DNA of 64,000 nt from Pyropia yezoensis (Eukaryota; Rhodophyta; Bangiophyceae; Bangiales; Bangiaceae): the NCBI GenBank assembly GCA_009829735.1, contig CM020619.1, forward strand, positions 29,910,063 to 29,974,062, read 5' to 3'. Under the pieces are notes generated by a model. The model searched no databases and was not told the DNA's origin. It saw only the letters and a list, made by a program, of their open reading frames with translations. Position numbers and translations under genes: made by a program. Within the stretch, counting starts at the first letter, position 1. The number at the start of each line of letters is the position of its first letter. Below, in pieces: positions 43,476-54,387 of this stretch.

Positions 43476-46400
43476 ATCACCACCACACCCAGCTTACCTG
43501 AGGTGATCTGGTGACCCAGATACTCGAAAGTCCGTTGAAATAAGGCGCTCTTCTTGGAACGCAGGGTTACCCCGGCGCTCCGCGAGAGGGTCAGTACCTC
43601 GTCGACATGTTGCACATGGTCATCCATGTTACGCGAGAAGACGATGACATCGTCCATGTACACCAGGCAGTTACGCCACTTCACTCCCGACAGTATAATG
43701 TCGATGGCCCGCTGGAATGTGGCAGGGGCGTTGGACAATCCAAAAGGCATCCGTAGGAACTCGTACACTCCACTGTGACAGACGAATGCCGTCTTGGGGA
43801 TATCCTCGTCCGCTACCGGGATCTGCCAGTATCCGGCATTGCAGTCGACGGTGGTAAACACCGTAGCTTCCCCCAGGGAGTCGATGCACTCATCCACCCT
43901 TGGCAAAGGGTAGGAGTCCTTCTTGGTGACCAAGTTGAGGCGTTGATAATCGATGCAGAACCAAGGGGTTTGATCCTTCTTCGGTACGATGACGACCGCG
44001 GCGCCCCACTCCGACATAAAGGTTCGGATCACTTTAGCGTCACTCCTCCTCTTCACTTCTCCGTCGACGATCTCTCGTTGCATGGGTCCCGCTCGGTGCG
44101 GTTGCGACCGGGCGGGTCGTGCGCCTGGTACAAGGTCAATACGATGTTGGGATGCCGCAATGGTACCCAAGGCTCCGCCTGTCCACATGACGTCGTGTAT
44201 CTTCAGCATCTGTCGTACCCCTTCGGCTCTCAAAGGGGGCCGATGGTCGAGGTCAGCCTCGGCCAAAGCCTTGAGGGCTTCTTCGTCCTTTGGCGGAATA
44301 TCCGCCGGTGACGGCGGTCGGCTGGACTTCCCGATGTCGGGCTCCTCCCGCTCGGGCGTCTCGGAGATTGCCAGTACTTCGAGTTGTTCCACTTGACCTT
44401 CCTCGTTAGGGGTAAGGCTGTCTGTATCGTAGAGCTCGGCGATCCCGAGGATAGTCCCGTTCGGAAGGGTGACGGCCTTGCGGCGATAGTTCGCCATCAC
44501 GAGCAGTGATGACCCCCCTGCTGGGAGGTCTACGGTACCGTTGTCCATTGTCAACCCATGGCGCTTGTAGGTTCGTAGGTTGTACTGGACTCAGCATATG
44601 CCTGCGACGTCGCAGTTAACCGGGAGGACTGTCTCCGATAACGGCTCCAAGCGAGTACGCTTGGCCAGCCGGTGTGTCTTCGGCTCTACGCTTGCGTATA
44701 CCTCAGCCACGTTAACGTGGCTCCCTTGTAGCGTCACTTCCCTGACAGCCGCTGTCTGTCCTGTCTTCGTCCCGTCGGCCTCTTGTAGCTCAACGGTCCT
44801 CCGTCCTGGCCGGATCGCATCCACGTGAACTTTGATGAATGTACACCCCAACATGCAGGGCACAAATAGGGTCTCAAAAACCAGGAAGTCGACCTCCGAT
44901 GTGAGTTCCCCGGCCGTCACCCGCAGCGACATCGCTGCTGTAGTTCGAATGAGACGACCGGTCGCGTCCTTCATGGTGGGTCCTCAGGTCACTCTAACTC
45001 GTGGGTGCCACTTGTCCGCGAGGGTACTCTTCCGGAAAAGGTTCGGTACGGCCCCCGTGTCCAGCACAGGATAGTATGATCTTGTCGACTGGGGGTCAGC
45101 CCTCAGGCTAACTAATACCTTGAAGTTCTCCAAGGTGAACAGCACGTGGCCTACTTCGATATTTGATGTACCTCGGGCACATTGGACAGTGCCCCTGGCT
45201 GATTCCAAGTTTCGGGGCTTCCCGTCCTTACCTCCCCTTCTTGGAGGCTGGTCATCATTCCCCTGACTCTGTGCCGTCGGGGTAGGAAGGTGTACCCGGG
45301 GACTGATGCGGCGCCGGCTCAACCGCGCTCTCCGTGGAGCTCTCCCCGCGGCCGTACGGCGTGGTTTGCTCGGGTTACCCAAGCGACCCCGTGTCACCAT
45401 TCCTCTTACTCGTTTCCCGCACCTGGCTGAGCAGCGTCTTCCGGTGTGTCCGGGTAAGAAGTTGCCTCCTCGACTGCCAGTACTCCTCCTGGAGCCTGCT
45501 GCTGTGCTGGTCCCGGCGATCTGGCGGGATAATCCCCAGTGGCTGCCTTGCGTTGCGCCGCTGCCCGTCGAGACTCCTCCGGGATGAGCGGGCACGAAGA
45601 CACCCAGTGCTGGGGATCCCCGCACAACATGCATCCGGATGTACCGGCCGAGCCGGATGTCCGCGTCAGGGTCGCTCCATAGCCTCGTGTGGCTGCATCG
45701 GAGGCCCGAGTGTCCGCTCCTTGGTAGGAAGTGGGTCCTCGAGTCAACCGAAACATGCACTCCCCCAACCGGTTAGGCCGGCCCGCAACCTGCTGAGCTG
45801 CGTCCGTGCGTACCGGCCACGTTGGCATGGGTTGATGGCGGCTCCCCGTAGTCGGGGAGTACCCCGCGGTCCGCACATACGGGGCGCGACGTCCCGCGCC
45901 CTCGCTGACCTCGCACTGGGTCCCCGCAGGGGACATTTACGCCACCGAACCTTGCTCATTAATCACCGGCGTACCTGGTAGCAACACGTGGCCCTGTTCG
46001 TGGACCAGGGGTTCCTGCTCAACCGTGGGTGCGCACTCGGTCGCCACCATTACTGGTGCGCCCTTACGTTCCACCTTCTTTTGCCTTGATACCGGGGTGG
46101 GACTGAGCTTGCTCCTCTCCCCCTCGGGCTTCGGGGCCGGGGCGCACTCTGGGAGAAGCACCTGGTAGGCGTCCCGAAGCGACTTGCACACGTGCATCAG
46201 TCCTAGCTTCCACAGCTCGTAGTCGAGCTCTTGGATCCGGTGACAGAACATCTCCTCATCCTCCTTGGACTGGGCGGTGACGGTGCGAAGGGCCCGGTAG
46301 TGGTCTTCGCACTTGTCCTCACTGAGGTAGCTGCTCAGCAGCTCCTTGAGAATACCACGGTAATCCATTGGGGTAGCTGCGACCCTCATTCCCGGCATCG

Positions 46401-46886
46401 GGGCTGACTGGCGGAGCATGCATCGTACCCGTTCATTAACAAAGAACGGGAGGATCTCCAGGGCTAGCCCCTCGTTAACAAGTGCCTTGTCTGCGGCTGC
46501 CTTGACGCCGGTCAAAAAGCCGATGACTGCGAACGAACGTCCGTTCGGGCCTCCGAGCATCGAAATCCCCTTCATCAAGGTCTGGATGGAGCGGATCGCC
46601 CGATGCAAGGTGTTACGCATCGATTCCGATACTATAGTAGAACGGTCTTCCAAGCGGTACCGTTCCGGCGTCAGTATCGACCAGAAGCCTTCGTTGACGA
46701 TCTTTTTGTCAGCGTCCTAAGTATCCAGTCGCTTGGCCAGTTGGTGAGTGAACCCGTCGGACGCCATCCGCTTCAGTCAGCTCGTAGTAACCTGCGCAGT
46801 CATGGCCTGGACAAGTGAGGCTGGTACTTCTATCGTCGGTACCTCGGCTTGCCGAGTCGCTTGGCTTCCTCCGTCGCGAGGGTCCT
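43476..46886 (-). pseudogene. gag-pol: gag-protease-RT of host (interrupted) retroelement
   Basis: Reading leftward: gag capsid-like region (45937-46653, helical, e.g. LALEILPFFVNERVRCML), then a CCHC zinc knuckle in another frame (CMLCGDPQHWVSSC, near 45600-45640). A retroviral-type protease with intact DTG (VLDTGAVPNLF, near 45040-45066) follows, then a protease tail (44591-44974). Reverse transcriptase (43466-44554) has FCIDYQRLN, SYPLPRVDEC, LVYMDDVIVFS and FEYLGHQITS. The sequence stops just after the RT palm, where the left element begins. RNase H is missing. Several frame changes show it is inactive. The 5' part of gag lies beyond the nested insertion at 56923-57519. Confidence 0.85.
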
Positions 46887-46891
46887 GAAAC

Positions 46892-47361
46892 TGTGGCAAA
46901 AACCTCTCGCACTCGCGACACCCAAGTTGGGGCGGTGTACAAGGGCTGCCTCCCGTGTCTGGGAAACCGGAAGAAGTGCAAGTCGCACACACTCTATCCC
47001 TGTTGTGAGGCAATCCCCCCACTGACAAACAAGAAGATGGTGTGTGGTCCAACAGTTTCTTGGTCGGGACGGGGAAGCAGGGCCAAGCCCCGCTGTCCCT
47101 CCCCTTATCCCCCCAGGGTCCCCTCAGAATCTCGCCACTCAGAATCTCCCACCCCAGCACCTGCCCACCGGGCCACACGAAAATTCAAGACGATAAATGC
47201 AGGAAACCCTCAAATCCAAGTTGGATTTACTACTAAGCTAACTATCCCAAACTTAGGCAATACGGACCCAAATGCAGGGGAAGGAACGGGTCAGGCTAGT
47301 GGCCTGCGGCCCCTTGCTTGGCACGTGTTGCCCCCCTACCTGGGGGTTCAAAACTGCCACA
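46892..47361 (-). repeat. 3' LTR of complete element
   Basis: 470 bp, TGTGGCAAAAACC at the left and CTGCCACA at the right on the plus strand. Nearly identical to 56448-56917: mismatches cluster in the outer 80-90 bp at each end and the central ~280 bp looks identical. Contains the 17-bp palindrome AAATCCAAGTTGGATTT (47212-47228). Confidence 0.93.
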
Positions 47362-47376
47362 CTCCCTTCTCTTCAG
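47362..47376 (-). promoter_or_regulatory. polypurine tract of complete element
   Basis: Minus-strand CTGAAGAGAAGGGAG sits directly against the start of the 3' LTR. This is the expected position and composition for the plus-strand primer. Confidence 0.8.
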
Positions 47377-47785
47377 TTCCGACCGACCCGGTCGGCCCTG
47401 CGAGGGGGCGTGTAAACGCTCGTCTCGGCGTTGGGGGCGCGACTTGCTGTCCCCCCTCGAGTACGTAACGTGGACATGGAGGCGGTCACGTTGACCGCCC
47501 CTCTCCTCAAGCTTGCCCACTCGGCAGCTTGCTCTCCCCGGTTCTCACTTCACCAACACTAACACATCCCCTTTACCTTCCCCTGGGACGCCCCACGCTG
47601 GGGAGGCCACCCATTTACCCACGATCCGAGCCCCCCTCAACTCGAGGCGGGTCTCGTACCGCTGCAGCCAGGGCGTCTCTCCTTAAGTTGGGGAGAGCCA
47701 TGGTGACCCCGGGCGTGGAGACTGACTCTCTTGATGAACGTATGGGGGACACCTCCTACGCTGCAGCGCCCGCCGGGCTTCCGGC

Positions 47786-49644
47786 GTGGGCTCTGCAGTT
47801 GCTCCGGGGGATGGAACTCCTGCGTCACCCGGCTTTGGGTTGACGGTGGGATCTCTCCCGGAGGCGGGCCGCGTTGTCCCACGTGAAGCATTGGGGCGGT
47901 GGTTTTACCCCGCTTGGCCTCTATATGAGGAGGGATTGACTGTGCTTCGCTGTGGCCGACCTGGCCCAGCGATAGGTCGGGTATGGGACCGCCTACGGGA
48001 GAAGTATCCCCGTAGGTTCGGGTTCCCTGCCGGCCTCAGGACGGACCAGTTTGCCTTCCTGGACGATGAGGAAGTCGAAGACGTACAGCGGGCCAAGGCC
48101 ATGGTGGACCGCGGGGGAACTATCCCGGGTCCCGGCGACTTGCCGACCTTTACCTGGGACGCGGTGGCAACTCGCCCCCCGTACCTTCACGAGGCCGATC
48201 CGCACACTCATCACTTTGATGTGCGGATGGAGAAGGACTTCCGGCGAGGTCCCTACTTGGTGACCTCGGCTCAACTTGAGTTTCCTCAGCAGTCCGCTGC
48301 TAAAAAAAAGAGCAGTACTACCCCAAGAAGCCCGAGTGGTGGCCTCAAGTTGAGGTCCCCTACGGGTTCCCTGCGTTGCTACCACAGTTGCTCGACCACT
48401 TCGGCTCCGTCATGTTGACGGCTAGCCCGGATCAGCTGGTGTGGGCCATGTTGGCAACCCAGTGGCTCCTCGGGGTCATGTCGACCTGGGTGTCTTGTGT
48501 CCAGCGGCGAAGGATGCTCTGGCATCGTCCCCTTCGGCTTATCCAACGATTGGAGCAGCTCACCCCTCAGCTAGTTGCTGAGAGATGCTCATCAGGACAA
48601 CTCACTCTACTTGAGGAGATGCTCCGCCTCCACAAGTTCATCCAGTGGGAGAGCATCGAGCACAAGTTGCGCCGCCCCGCCCGCGGGCCCAAGGACGATG
48701 GCGCACTTCGCCAGTGCGTATGGGTCGCTCGTGAACTTCACGACGGCCGTGTGGTACTACGAGAGGGGCTGGGCATCGGGGACTACCCGTATGCCCCGGG
48801 GGTGGATCGCCGCACTGCGCCGCCCTCGGACAAGGCCATAGTGATGGCCGTGCCCTCTCACGATGACCATATGACTCAACCCACAGCGGGGGCCCCGAGT
48901 AGGGGTCGCAGTTACACTCGGGCACCGCCACCTCGGCGTGCCCCTCCGCTTCCTCCTGTCCCCTACCAGCCGCACGGGGACATCCCGATAAGCGTGGCCG
49001 TTAAGTCTTCCACCCCGGTGTTCCCCAACTTGGGGGCCACTTTTCTGACGGTTTACCGCAAGTTGGTGTTACCGGCCACGCCTCTGACCACAGAGATGAT
49101 GATCACCACGTTGATGCGCACCATGTCCTGGTTGGCCGCGTCAACCGCATCCCTTCAAGTTTCCGAGACTCCTCAACTAGAGGAGCGCGTCCGTACGGCG
49201 GTGGCGACCGCGAGTTGCGAGTCGGCGGCGAAGCTCATGACGGCTGAGTTGGCTCGCACCAGGGCTATTGTGCCCCAGCCAGCCCCACTTGGGCGTGGCA
49301 AACGTCGGGCGAGCCGGGCATACTCGCCTCCTCGCCGTCGTCGCCGACGCTCGCGGCGTTCTCCCTCCGTATCGGAAGACGAGTTGTCTTATTCCGCCTT
49401 GGAGTCCTCTACTCCGTCAGAGTCGGAGTCGGTCCGGCGTCTGCGTCGCCAACTTGCACGCAAGACCAAGCAGAAGGGTAGCCGCGGTCGTCGCCACTTG
49501 CGCGACCGTGAGGGGCGCGACGGGTCCGACTTGGAGCCGCCGGCCCCGCCGACTGGTGGGGAGCGTTATCGACGTGGGTCTCGCCGCTCGCATCCACGTG
49601 AGGGCGAGGGCCGTGGGGTTGGAGAGTCTAGCATGCATGCCTAG
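47786..49644 (+). CDS. antisense ORF of complete element, split by a frame change
   Basis: The plus-strand protein is convergent with pol, whose stop lies at about 49756. The first part (from ATG 47786, GRWFYPAWPLYEEGL, VWDRLREKYPRRF) continues in the -1 frame after an A8 run at 48302-48309. There EQYYPKKPEWWPQVEVPYGFPALLPQLL matches, with gaps, the intact antisense protein at 38424 (HQYPLLPGWWETVEVPCGFP). Further shared blocks are MLATQWLLGV, VVLREGLG..PYAPGV and FPNLGATF. The C-terminus is Arg/Ser-rich (SPPRRRRRRSRRS). An upstream frame (47700-47843) may be the true N-terminus after another frame change. Function unknown. Confidence 0.7.
48304..48310 (+). promoter_or_regulatory. A AAA AAG heptamer at frame junction
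   Basis: In the zero frame the codons are AAA AAA AAG. A -1 slip here leads exactly into GAG CAG TAC, the frame homologous to the left element's intact antisense ORF. The heptamer has the form of a -1 ribosomal slippery site. A one-base change in an A run is the simpler explanation. Confidence 0.4.
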
Positions 49645-49755
49645 TTGGCAGCTGCCTTTGTTGTGAGAGTGTGAGGGTTAGGGCTGTAGTTCAAAGCCAC
49701 TCTGCGTACCACTTCGACTTCAAGCACTCTCTTGGCCCTGTTACTCGGCCTTCCC

Positions 49756-52700
49756 TCACGCTGAGGGGGGGCTGTTAGGGTCTATATCTTTCCGGGCACA
49801 GTATGCCCGGACCGTCTCAGCGGGAGGGTCCTTCACATATTCCTACGCATCATCTTTGGCCTTATAGCCGAACCAACGCAACCTCAACACGAGGCGGTTA
49901 GTGTCCTCAGCCCAGCCGTGGTCGATGAACTTATCGAACACGTAATCCTGCGGGCCATGTTTGGCCGCAGGCAGCGAGGGCAGGCGCCACGCTTCGAGCG
50001 CACGCGCCCAAGCTGGATCACCTGCAGGCGGTGGTGCAACTTTGACCAGATCCTGTCCGTTTACTGTGCGGACCCCATCGGTACTTTCGATGGTGAAGCG
50101 CCGCCCATCAGTACGAAAGACATGGTATGGTTCCTTCGTCTGAAATACCAACTTACCCCCAGTTGGGGTGTGTGAGTGAACCAGTATCCAGTCACCCTGC
50201 TCGGGGACATGCTTAGCTTTGCGCCCCTTTTTGTCAAAGGTACGCTTGTAGCGCTTTTGCGCTTTGTCCATCTCAGCCCTGACTTCAGAGATGAGTTTTT
50301 CAAGCCTTGCAGCGAACTCAGCCTTACTCTCAGTAGGAGTTGGCGTACTGCCACCATCCTCCCAAGTTGGGAGCGGCAGCCGCACGGCGATAGACCGCAT
50401 GCGACGGGGGTTCACAAACGCGAGGGGTACTTCCCCGGTAGATGAGTGAACCTGCGAGTTGTAGGCAGTAGTAAGAATAGAAATGTATTGGTCCCACGTT
50501 TTCACGTGCTCACTCACATAGTGGCGCAGCTGCCTAACAATAGTTTTGTTGAAGCTCTCTACCTGCCCATTAGTTTGTGGGTGGTAGGGGGTGGCATAGT
50601 TTGCGTTAACCCCCAACATATCCAGCACTCCCTGAAACAGTACGGACGCAAATTGTGGTCCATTGTCCTATAGTGTACTGCCCGGGATGCCATACGCGGC
50701 AACCCAGTGATGTAGGAAGGCTGACACGAGCGACATGGCCGTGATCTCTGCCAGAGGGATCGCTCGCGTAAGTTTCGTGAAGCGGTCGCAGATGACCAGG
50801 AGGTACTGGTTGCCCTCCTCGGTCACTGGCAGTGGCCTAAGGATGTCCATTGCCAACGCGGCAAAGGGCTCCTTGGCCGGGAACAGTAGCATAGCCGTAG
50901 TAGGCCGCCTTTCCATCAGACGGTTCTGCGCACAACTTGTGCAGGCAGCCACCCGACTATAGATGTCGACCACCCTGGACGGCCAGTAGTACCTGGTCCT
51001 CAGGGTCTGGTAGAGTTTACTAGACCTCAGGTGTCCACCTGTGGGAGCGTTATGCTCCCTCTCAAGGATACTGTCCTTGAGAGATGCGGGTGTGGCGTTC
51101 TGAGCTCCTGGGACCGTTGGAACCCGGGAGACTGACTTGGGACCCGGCTGGCAGCGTTACGTGGGACCACGCGCTGGCCGAGGATCCCTGCATCGGTGGC
51201 CCGGGGCAGTGGCGACACGCCCGGTGCCCTGATTGGTCACCCGGAGCGGTGGACTTGCCGGGTTGGGGCATACTGACCTTCGGGTTATTTGTTTGATTTT
51301 TCGCATTTGTTTTCCTTGCGTGATTTCGTGTCTTTCCCCTTTTTCCCACTGGGTTTTTTTCGGGGATTGACATTTGTGTGTGGGGGGATTTTGCTTGCTT
51401 TTCGTGTGTTGGCCCGGTGAGCGGCCGGTGCCTTGCTGGCACTTGGCCCGCTGGGGGCGCCCTCTGGGGGCCTCGCTCAGGGCCCCTGGAGGGGCCAGAG
51501 GGGGAGGTTCTTGAGGGGCGCTCCGGGGTTCTCCCCGGGGCCATCTTGTGAAATCAACAGTACTTTGGGTTCCTTCTCCCTCGGGCTTTCGTCCTATTTA
51601 CCTTTGCCTCGTATCGTGGCGGGCGAGTGGATCAGCAAGGGCTCTTACCTGTTCCTTCCTGGGCTTCGTACTGTGGTCTCTGTGTGTGTGGTTGTGGTTT
51701 CTGGGTCCGGGAATCTGGGTCCCATTACGCTACAGCGGGGACGACTAGTTGTTCGGTCCCCTGGAATACCCCCCTCCTCAAGAGGAGGCCATCGTCTCCG
51801 ATAAAGAACCGCGTCTCCGCCCCCGTATCCAGCGTATCCCTTTGCGACTTGCAAAAGGGGTCCTCGGCCTGGGCCTTCACCACCTCGTCCAGGGACAGGG
51901 GCAAGTTCTTCTTGTTCCCTGGCGCCTCGGGGTCCAACGCCTGACCCGAGCGCGTGACTACCCCCACGATGGGGATGTCCTCATCGACTGAGTTAGTGTC
52001 CAGCCCCTCGGTAGGTACCCGATAAAGGCCGTCGGCACGGGCATGTTGCCTGCCAGGTCGGTACTCAATATCAAAGTTGAAGGGTGCCAGTCGCACCCTC
52101 CACCGGTTGAGACGAGTGTTCGTACAGTCCGTCTTGAAGATGAACTGCAACGCGCGGTGGTCACAGTGGAGGAGGAACTTCTCAGCCTATAGGTAATGAC
52201 GAAGTGACGTCACCGCCCACACCACTGCGAGTCCTTCCAACTCGGTGACTCCGTAGTTCTTCTCAGCCGAGTTCAGCCCCTTGATGAAGTATCCCACCGG
52301 CAAGTACTCCTTGTCCGGCTGCTGCTGAAGCAACACACTACCAAGTTGGTCGCAGCCCGCGTCCACATGCAGGAGTAGTGGCCTCCCAACCTGGGAATAG
52401 CCAAGATAGGGGGCTTCAGCAGAAGGTCCCGAAAGGTCTCAAAGGATTCCTGCTCCCCCCGACTTGGGGGAGGCAGGTTCTTCGGTAGCGTTGAGCGAAC
52501 TAGCTCATTCAATGGCTTCACCACCTTGGCGAAGCCCTTGGTGAAACTTCGGTACACGTTACACATCCCGAGGAAGCTCCTCATCTGGGTCTGGGTCCGG
52601 GGGTACTGAGCCTTACGGATGGCCCTTAAGTTTTTCTCGTTGACACTGAGACGCCCCGGACGGACAACATGTCCCAAGTATTTCACCTTTTGAGTGAAGA

Positions 52701-54387
52701 GGTGGCACTTACTCGCCTTCAGTGACACACCGGCGTCAGCAAGTAGCTTGAACACCTGGCCAAGATGGCCAATTTGTTCCTCCGGACTTCGGGAGAGCAC
52801 CATGATATCGTCTAGGTACACGAGACAGATCTGCCACCGTAATCCGGCCAGAATCTTGTCCATAGCGCGCTGGAAAGTTGCCGGCGCGTTGCACAGTCCA
52901 AACAGTAGTCGCTTGCGCTGGTAGGTACCACAGTTACAGGTAAAGGTAGTTCTATGCCTGTCCTCCGGGGCCATGGGAATTTGCCAGTACCCCGCGTTAC
53001 AGTCCAGGGTAGAAAACACGTTCGCCTCCCCCAGAGAGTCCAGACAGTCGTCCATCCTAGGTAGGGGATAACTGTCCTTCACCGTGCTCTCGTTGAGCTT
53101 ACGGTAGTCGATACAGAACCGGGGGGTCCCATCAACTTTGGGGACGATAACCACCGGACTCGCCCACTCGGCGTTGCTGGCCTCGATCACATCGAGGGCC
53201 TCCATGCGAGCGACTTGCTCCTGAACGAGGGCCCTTGTACGGGGCCCTCCCCTATATGGTTGTTCGCGTATAGGGAAAGCACCGGGTTTCTACTCGATCC
53301 GGTGCTCGGTGGCTCTCATGAGTCCCAATTGACCATCCCACAACTTGTGATATTGGAACATGAGGCGTTCAACTTGAACCCTCAACCTGGGTGGAACACT
53401 CTCCATGTTCACATGGGGCCGAGGAGAGGCGGCCGACTTGGCTTGGTGATTCTCCTTTCCAGACTTCGGGTAGCTACTCGCGCCCGCGTTGAGGGTGACC
53501 GCTACTACTGGTCCCTCATGTTGGTCGATATAGCCAAACTTGGCTCCCGACTTGAAGTACTCGGGCGACGAGCTCAGTTTCATAACCTGGATCCTCCACG
53601 GGACTCCGGCTTTGGAGTCCATCGTGCCAAGGGCAGCATGCACTTGGTGCTTGCGAGCAAGACGGGGGTAAGGGTGCACCAACCCGTTCCCCGAATAGTC
53701 AGTTACAACGTCCACGTGCGCCACCGAGTTGGGGGGCAACGTGACTTTACGAGCTCAACGCAGGGTAGCAGTAAACCCTTCTCTCACAGAGCAAACAGGC
53801 TTCGACTGTGAGACTGTCACAGGAGCCACAGACTTTCCCTTACCAAGGATGGGGATGGTCTCCCCATTCATCGACTTGACCCAATACTCAGGGCCACAAA
53901 TCAAAAGCACTTGTGTTACAACACAAGGGGTACCCAGAAGCAGGGGTACCGATATATTCTCAACTACTCCATAGGTCACGTCGACCTCCTGGGTTCCCAC
54001 GCTAGTTGGTAGGGTCACGGCACCAACGATGGGAAGTACCCCGCCATTGATGTCGATCAGGTGGTCAGCTTGAGACTTCCAGCGTTGGAGCTTCATCTCC
54101 TTTGGTAATAGCGACCTGCGTATCAAGGAGGCTCCTGACCCGGTATGAAGTACGATACGGGCACAACAGGCACGGCCGGGGGCTAGTTGCACCCGTCCAG
54201 CCACCTCGAAGCTCTCACCCGTCAGCACCGCGATGACCCGACGTGGGTTTACGTTCTTGGGGAGTCCTACCCGAGGTGGGCGGACTCCCTTAGGTCGCCG
54301 CAGTATCCGGCAGGGTTGGTTCGTCCTCTTGGCCCACTTGGCCGAGGCTGCCGTTCTGAGCTTAGGACGGGCAGCTTCAACGGTCAT
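49756..54387 (-). pseudogene. pol: protease-RT-RNaseH-IN-chromodomain of complete element
   Basis: Reading leftward: protease (VLHTGSGASLIRRSLL, with His at 54144-54146 where the catalytic Asp is expected) and a linker (53290-53739). Reverse transcriptase follows (53205-52273; CIDYRKLNESTV, SYPLPRMDDC, LVYLDDIMVLS), then RNase H (TNTRLNRWRV, 52150 leftward). Integrase has CTSCAQNR, MDILRPLPVTEEG, YHPQTNGQVESFNKT and is cut by the solo LTR at 51091-51734 just before the H2C2 finger. A chromodomain ends it (VFDKFIDHGWAEDTN, RLRWFGYKAKDDA) with TAG at 49843 where Trp is expected; the frame continues to 49756. Frame changes and these lesions make it inactive. Confidence 0.9.
51091..51734. mobile_element. 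solo LTR nested in pol
   Basis: 644 bp beginning TGTGGCGTTC and ending TTACGCTACA on the plus strand (TG...CA, with TGT(G/A)GCG inverted ends). It is flanked by GCGGG at 51086-51090 and 51735-51739. Removing it rejoins the pol reading at VVPA / SLKDSILEREHN, matching the sister element's VVVPKELRKSILQREH. There is no internal retroelement sequence, so it is a solo LTR of a third family. It is strongly G/T-rich on the plus strand. Confidence 0.9.

Noticed and set aside
46893..47090. Zn2Cys6-like CX2CX6C string (GCLPCxGNRKKC) in the plus strand of the LTRs
   Set aside because: The LTR copies are homologous, so conservation means little, and the diverged copy at 61959 has a stop right after the string.
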